From: an uncultured Streptococcus sp.
GTDB taxonomy: Bacteria; Bacillota; Bacilli; Lactobacillales; Streptococcaceae
Length of the DNA stretch: 9,522 nt
Direction: 5' to 3'
Assembly (NCBI GenBank): GCA_916048145.1
Contig: CAJZGT010000044.1
Location: 1-9,522 of the forward strand
Shown: in pieces, positions 5,611 through 9,522 of the stretch
Position numbering within the stretch: position 1 is the first letter of the stretch
Layout: every line of letters starts with the position of its first letter
Made by a program: the position numbers and the translations under genes
The notes under the pieces: generated by a model
Told to the model about the DNA's origin: nothing
What the model saw: only the letters and a program-made list of their open reading frames with translations
Database searches by the model: none

Positions 5611-6495
5611 ATGAAAGAAGAGTTAATTAGCGTAGTTGTTCCTATTTATAATGTGGAAAAATATCTTCGTCTTTGTTTAGATAGTTTGTTGATGCAAACA
5701 TACACTAATTTCGAAGTGTTAATGATTAACGATGGTTCGTCAGATGGATCATCAAATATTTGTAAGGAATATTTGACTAAGGATAGACGCTTTCAGTACT
5801 TTGAAAAGGAAAATGGTGGTTCATCTGATACGAGAAATTATGGGGTAGAACATTCTAAAGGAGAATATATTACCTTCGTTGATTCAGATGATTGGTTAAA
5901 GGAAACATTTCTAGCGGATTTATATGAAGCTATTACTAGGACAGGAGCAGATATAGCTCTATCAACCTATGTAAAATACGATGATTTTCAATCTGTTTAT
6001 AATATTCCGATTATAGGGGAATATTACGAGCGTATCTGGATGTCCGATGAGTTTATTAGAGAATTACCCAAGTTAGAAATGGAAGATAATTCGTATTCAA
6101 ATCCATGGGCAAAACTATTTAAAAAAGAATTGTTTCGTACGATTCGCTTTCCAAAAGGTAAGTTAATTGAGGATACCAGAACAAATATTAAGTTGTTTTT
6201 AGAATCCTCAAGCCTAGTTTATATTAATAAATGTTTATACTTTTATCGAATAAGAGGCGGCTCAGTTATGCAAACTATTACAGAAAAATTATTAGAAGAT
6301 GTACTGGATACTTTAGTGGAACGATTGTGTCTCGTTACAATGAAAGGATTGTACTCAAACATTTATAAAGAGACTTTGTTAGGATCACTTGAGTTTAGAA
6401 GCTATCAAGCCTATACTTGCGGTTTGGAAGATACGGAAATTTATCGAAGATATCAAGAAATGATCTACTTAATCAAAAAGATGGATGAAAAATGA
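5611..6495 (+). CDS. Family 2 glycosyltransferase (GT-A fold), intact
   Basis: A 294-residue inverting GT2 enzyme, likely adding a sugar to the SRRP glycan in the cytoplasm. ISVVVPIYNVEKYL (6-19), NDGSSDGS (40-47), RNYG (75-78) and the metal-binding DSD (91-93, within FVDSDDW) build the nucleotide-sugar site. NPWAKLFKKELF (164-175) and GKLIEDTRTNIKLF (183-196) include the ED pair (187-188) expected as catalytic region in this bacterial group, and YRIRGGSVM (212-220) follows. The start at ATG 5611 is supported by AAGGAG (5596-5601) with 9-nt spacing. The frame is open further upstream to 5494, but the 27 added residues do not fit a GT2 N-terminus. At 294 residues it is slightly shorter than many GT2 relatives of about 320-330, with the shortfall at the C-terminus. 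Of the three GT2-like sequences in this window it is the only complete one. Donor and acceptor are unknown. Confidence 0.88.
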   Translation: MKEELISVVVPIYNVEKYLRLCLDSLLMQTYTNFEVLMINDGSSDGSSNICKEYLTKDRRFQYFEKENGGSSDTRNYGVEHSKGEYITFVDSDDWLKETFLADLYEAITRTGADIALSTYVKYDDFQSVYNIPIIGEYYERIWMSDEFIRELPKLEMEDNSYSNPWAKLFKKELFRTIRFPKGKLIEDTRTNIKLFLESSSLVYINKCLYFYRIRGGSVMQTITEKLLEDVLDTLVERLCLVTMKGLYSNIYKETLLGSLEFRSYQAYTCGLEDTEIYRRYQEMIYLIKKMDEK

Positions 6496-6520
6496 TTCTG
6501 TTTTGATTAAAATAGACAGC

Positions 6521-6554
6521 TTAAATTGAGGTCTTTCAGTTTAATTTAGTTTTT
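6521..6554 (+). terminator. Weak candidate terminator after the GT2 gene
   Basis: TTAAATTGA (6521-6529) and TCAGTTTAA (6536-6544) can form a 9-bp stem with one G-T wobble and a 6-nt loop, followed by a T-rich run to 6554. The stem is almost all A-T pairs, so it would be a leaky terminator at best. Its position between the glycosyltransferase block and secY2 is what makes it worth listing. Confidence 0.3.
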
Positions 6555-6595
6555 CTAGTAGTTCATTTGAAATCCTACCGTAAAGAGTTCTCATC

Positions 6596-6623
6596 TTGAT
6601 TATTAGAGTTATTTTGAGATAAT
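6596..6623 (+). promoter_or_regulatory. Candidate promoter for secY2-asp genes
   Basis: TTGATT (6596-6601) and GATAAT (6618-6623) are separated by 16 nt in the 190-bp gap before secY2. The -35 hexamer matches the consensus at four of six positions and the -10 at five of six. With the weak hairpin just upstream, this would allow the export genes to be expressed apart from the glycosyltransferases. The sequence is AT-rich, so chance matches are likely. Confidence 0.35.
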
Positions 6624-6684
6624 ATTTCTATTATTAGTAGGGATAATTATTTATTTTATGATTGAAAATATGAAAGGACTTGTC

Positions 6685-7899
6685 ATGAAAAACTATTTTT
6701 CATCTATAATAACAAAAAGTCTAATGACTTTCTCTTTGATTTTTATTTATGTACTAGGAAGTCATTTGACGTTACCATTTATTGATGTAAATAGTAGGGA
6801 CTTTTTAGGTGGTTCAACAGCTTATCTTGCCTTTTCGACGGCTATTACAGGCGGAAATCTCCGCAGTCTTTCCTTACTTTCTGTTGGGATTTCTCCGTGG
6901 ATGTCCTCTATGATTTTGTGGCAAATGTTTTCCTTCTCAAAACATTTAGGCTTGTCTTCGATGTCGATGGAGACTCAGGATAGGTGTCGGATGTATTTAA
7001 CACTGTTTATAGCTATCATTCAATCTTTGGCTATTTCCTTAAATCTTCCGGTTCAACCGGCTTACTCTTTTGAACTTGTCCTGTTCTTAAATACAATGTT
7101 ATTGACTGCAGGAACTTTTTTTTCGATTTGGCTAACTGATATCAATTCTAGCAATGGTGTTGGTGGAGTTATGGTTATATTGTTAACGAGTATGGTATTA
7201 AATATTCCGCAGGATTTGATTGAAATATCTAAACAAATCAATATATCGACATCTATTTTGATGCTTTTAAGTCTTATGGGTGTTTTCTTTGCTTATCTAC
7301 TAGCCCTATTTTATAGAGCTCGCTATCGCATACCAGTTCATAAGATTGGTTTAAATAGTCGTTTTAAGAGATATTCATATTTTGAAGTGATGCTTAATCC
7401 AGCTGGAGGGATGCCTTACATGTATTTGATGAGCTTTTTATCTTTGCCAACCTATATTCTTTTGTTGTTACAGACGCTTTTCCCTGCAAATTTAATATTC
7501 TCTGAAATTGCAGCAAAGTATACAGTTGGGAAACCACTTTGGATTTATATGTATATCGGATTTCTTTTTCTTTTTAGTATCTTATTTGCTTTTGTAAATA
7601 TGAGCGGAGAACAAATTGCAGAACGTATGAAAAAGTCTGGAGAATATATCTATGGAATCTATCCTGGTGAAGAAACTAGTCGATTTATGAATAGAATAAT
7701 TTTTCGTTTTTCTATTATAGGTGCTTTCTTTAATGTGATTATGGCAGGTGGTCCCATGCTTTTTGTTTTATATGATGAAAAGTTATTGAGGATTGCTATG
7801 ATTCCGGGTTTATTTTTGATGTTTGGTGGTATGATTTTTACAATCAGAGATGAGGTGAAAGCTCTGAGATTAAATGAAACATATAAACCATTGATTTAG
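6685..7899 (+). CDS. secY2: Accessory Sec translocase channel SecY2
   Basis: Membrane channel of the accessory Sec system, dedicated with SecA2 to exporting the glycosylated SRRP. The protein has 404 residues, the usual SecY2 length and shorter than housekeeping SecY. Ten hydrophobic segments can be placed at about 12-30, 64-83, 103-122, 129-150, 157-175, 189-210, 245-266, 285-304, 337-358 and 366-386. SecY-like landmarks are [15 protein letters not shown] (66-80), [12 protein letters not shown] (215-226), [10 protein letters not shown] (238-247), and the cytosolic [25 protein letters not shown] (307-331), which corresponds to the SecA-contacting loop of SecY. I chose ATG 6685 over ATG 6658 because AAAGGA (6673-6678) sits 6 nt before it and MKNYF continues directly into the first helix. 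asp1 follows 9 bp after the stop. The gene appears intact. Confidence 0.96.
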   Translation: MKNYFSSIITKSLMTFSLIFIYVLGSHLTLPFIDVNSRDFLGGSTAYLAFSTAITGGNLRSLSLLSVGISPWMSSMILWQMFSFSKHLGLSSMSMETQDRCRMYLTLFIAIIQSLAISLNLPVQPAYSFELVLFLNTMLLTAGTFFSIWLTDINSSNGVGGVMVILLTSMVLNIPQDLIEISKQINISTSILMLLSLMGVFFAYLLALFYRARYRIPVHKIGLNSRFKRYSYFEVMLNPAGGMPYMYLMSFLSLPTYILLLLQTLFPANLIFSEIAAKYTVGKPLWIYMYIGFLFLFSILFAFVNMSGEQIAERMKKSGEYIYGIYPGEETSRFMNRIIFRFSIIGAFFNVIMAGGPMLFVLYDEKLLRIAMIPGLFLMFGGMIFTIRDEVKALRLNETYKPLI

Positions 7900-7903
7900 G
7901 AGG
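7898..7903 (+). promoter_or_regulatory. asp1 ribosome binding site overlapping the secY2 stop codon
   Basis: AGGAGG at 7898-7903 shares two bases with the TAG stop of secY2 (7897-7899) and lies 5 nt before ATG 7909. It is a consensus site, and the arrangement suggests coupled translation of secY2 and asp1. Confidence 0.85.
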
Positions 7904-7908
7904 ATATC

Positions 7909-9489
7909 ATGTATTATTTTATTCCAGCTTGGTATGGTTCAAATCGTCAATGGCACGCTGATTTGACTCCGTGGTACTATTCTAACTTTAAACTTGAATT
8001 TGATGATACTTTCAATCAAATTAGACTTTTTCAAAGACAAGGTCTACCGTCTCGACTATTAGTATTATCCTATCAGCCACATTTACGTTATTTTTTACAC
8101 AGACATGGTGTCCTAGAGACAGAAGTCTATCCTATATTTGATGATTTGCAAGACTTTCATGATTTACATACCCAAGTTCTTAATATTAGAGATATAGAGT
8201 GGGATAGTGATTGTCAATTTCTCTATAGTCCATTTGCAATAGTAGTTCAAAAAAATGGTAAAAAGTATGCCAAGGTAGAACATGGTGTAGAAGGATTTAT
8301 CAGTGAAATCCAATATTTTGATCTCAATGGACAGATAAGTAAGCATTATATAATGGATGATCGAGGTTTTGTGTCTAGTGTTATTTATTTTGATAATGGA
8401 CACCCTGCTTATCAAGATTATTTGGATCCTAAAGGTATTTGGAGATTTAGAGAGTATTTAAATGAAGAAGGAAGAGTAGAGGTAAATCCGATATTTGGAT
8501 ACCGTTTTAAACAGCTTCATTATGCCGATATGAGTCAACTAATCTCAGAGTTTTTTAACAAATATTTGCAAAATCAACAGAAAAAACAGGACATTTTTAT
8601 AATCCCCTCTCATCCTCATCATGACAAATTCCTCTTCAGTTACCTACAAAGAGATGTTATCAAAATTTTGAGTCTTTTTATTAATCGGAATTCTCAAGCC
8701 AGTTTTAAAGACTTGGCTCCATCATTTGATCAGTCAGATATCGTGTTGGTGGATAGAGAGGATAGTTTACAACTATTAAAGGAATTGTATCCTGAAGCAT
8801 CTACTAAATTTCATCATCTTTCTCCTTTTGATACACGTTTAAGATTGGGTCGAAGTCAAACACGAAAAGAATCGATTATTTACTTTCAATTAGATTTTTC
8901 TGAAGGGATTGATAGACAAGCTTTATTTCATATTTTGTCATTTATTTCTGAGACAAAAAATACAGAAGTCATTTTTGGAGCCTTTTCTGCTAGTCAGGAA
9001 CAAATGGAAGAGGTGGAATCTCTTGTCAATGAAATCATTAAGACACAAATTGATACCGATAGCTTAGAAAAAGGTATAGACTATGGTCGCGCAGAAAATC
9101 CCCTAGAGGAGAATGGAGAGAAGGAATTACGTTTTCAGTTTGTCAATATGAATGATGATTTGGATCTGATTAAGACACTAGAGTTTGTACGACTTATTGT
9201 AGATTTAAATAAACAGCCACATCTCTATACACAGATAGCAGGTATTAGTGCTGGAATTCCTCAGATTAATCAGGTTGAAACGGTCTATGTGGAACATTTG
9301 AAAAATGGTTATTTGATTTCAGATGTGACAGAATTTTCAAAGGCTGCACATTACTATTTAGATATGCTAAAAGAATGGAATCAATCTTTAGTTTATTCTA
9401 TTGATAAAATCAAAGAACATACTGGCCAACGTTTCTTAGATAAATTACATCACTGGATTGAGGAGGTTACAGATGTCAAAGGACTATAA
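7909..9489 (+). CDS. asp1: Accessory Sec system protein Asp1
   Basis: Asp1 forms a cytoplasmic complex with Asp2 and Asp3 that acts with SecA2 in handing the SRRP to SecY2. The protein has 526 residues, the usual Asp1 length. It begins with the family-typical MYYFIPAWYGSNRQW and continues with RQGLPSRLLVLSYQPHLRYFLHRHG. A middle beta-rich part carries repeated FDLNGQISKHYIMDDRGFVS-type strands (about residues 134-195). A C-terminal half with IYFQLDF and IAGISAGIPQINQVETVYVE resembles a GT-B-like domain. Structural work on the family describes Asp1 as glycosyltransferase-like without activity. No signal peptide or membrane segment is seen. Its consensus AGGAGG precedes ATG by 5 nt, and the asp2 start lies 17 bp inside its 3' end. 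No lesion is visible. Confidence 0.95.
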   Translation: MYYFIPAWYGSNRQWHADLTPWYYSNFKLEFDDTFNQIRLFQRQGLPSRLLVLSYQPHLRYFLHRHGVLETEVYPIFDDLQDFHDLHTQVLNIRDIEWDSDCQFLYSPFAIVVQKNGKKYAKVEHGVEGFISEIQYFDLNGQISKHYIMDDRGFVSSVIYFDNGHPAYQDYLDPKGIWRFREYLNEEGRVEVNPIFGYRFKQLHYADMSQLISEFFNKYLQNQQKKQDIFIIPSHPHHDKFLFSYLQRDVIKILSLFINRNSQASFKDLAPSFDQSDIVLVDREDSLQLLKELYPEASTKFHHLSPFDTRLRLGRSQTRKESIIYFQLDFSEGIDRQALFHILSFISETKNTEVIFGAFSASQEQMEEVESLVNEIIKTQIDTDSLEKGIDYGRAENPLEENGEKELRFQFVNMNDDLDLIKTLEFVRLIVDLNKQPHLYTQIAGISAGIPQINQVETVYVEHLKNGYLISDVTEFSKAAHYYLDMLKEWNQSLVYSIDKIKEHTGQRFLDKLHHWIEEVTDVKGL

Positions 9490-9522
9490 AATCCTACAGA
9501 TAGGGATTGATAATTGGGCTCA
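9473..9522 (+). CDS. asp2: Accessory Sec system protein Asp2, first 16 codons only
   Basis: ATG 9473 follows AGGAGG (9461-9466) with 6-nt spacing and reads MSKDYKILQIGIDNWA before the window ends. The K-x-L-Q-I-G opening is typical of Asp2, and its place after asp1 is the standard order. It overlaps the end of asp1 by 17 bp in another frame, a sign of translational coupling. In the family Asp2 has an SGNH-hydrolase-like domain and O-acetylates GlcNAc on the SRRP besides its role in export. None of that domain is visible here. Confidence 0.85.
   Translation, partial: MSKDYKILQIGIDNWA

Noticed and set aside
6658..6684. ATG 6658 as the secY2 start
   Set aside because: AAAGGA at 6673-6678 is placed for ATG 6685, no site precedes 6658, and the nine extra residues do not belong to SecY2.
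8164..8415. 83-codon minus-strand ORF inside asp1
   Set aside because: Lies fully within a clear gene on the other strand and has no recognisable protein features.

Overview
The window reads as part of an accessory Sec (SecA2/SecY2) and serine-rich repeat protein (SRRP) glycosylation locus from a Streptococcus, most likely of the mitis/oralis/pneumoniae type. The grounds are an AT-rich genome with AGGAGG-type ribosome binding sites, an LPNTG-anchored protein ending in (TSAS)n serine repeats, and a typical secY2-asp1-asp2 succession. Species cannot be fixed from sequence reading alone. All genes are on the + strand.

Layout. Bases 1-233 are the 3' end of the SRRP adhesin gene: Ser/Thr/Ala repeats, LPNTG, membrane anchor and charged tail. 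A strong intrinsic terminator follows at 281-316. Bases 317-1145 hold no intact gene, only a candidate promoter (866-893) and a 41-codon relic resembling the start of a family 2 glycosyltransferase. A family 8 glycosyltransferase (1146-2358) is split by a frameshift in a short CT tract. Next comes the N-terminal piece of another family 2 glycosyltransferase (2364-2604), frameshifted by a perfect 10-bp tandem duplication and lacking its C-terminal part. A GtfB-like protein (2595-3872) and a GtfA-like glycosyltransferase (TTG start at 3859, to 5370) overlap and are probably translationally coupled. After a 240-bp degenerate spacer comes an intact family 2 glycosyltransferase (5611-6495). A weak hairpin and a weak promoter candidate separate it from secY2 (6685-7899), asp1 (7909-9489) and the first codons of asp2 (from 9473).

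How the genes work together. From family knowledge, GtfA with GtfB puts the first GlcNAc on Ser/Thr of the SRRP in the cytoplasm, and family 2 and family 8 enzymes extend the glycan. SecA2, SecY2 and Asp1-3 export the glycoprotein, and sortase anchors it through LPxTG. Here the export genes look intact while the glycan-extension genes are visibly decaying: two or three are broken and one is intact. A GtfB/GtfA-like pair lies upstream of secY2, in the reverse of the usual gtfA-gtfB order. The main points of interest are this inverted pair, the two small reading-frame lesions (CT tract and 10-bp duplication), and the relics between genes.
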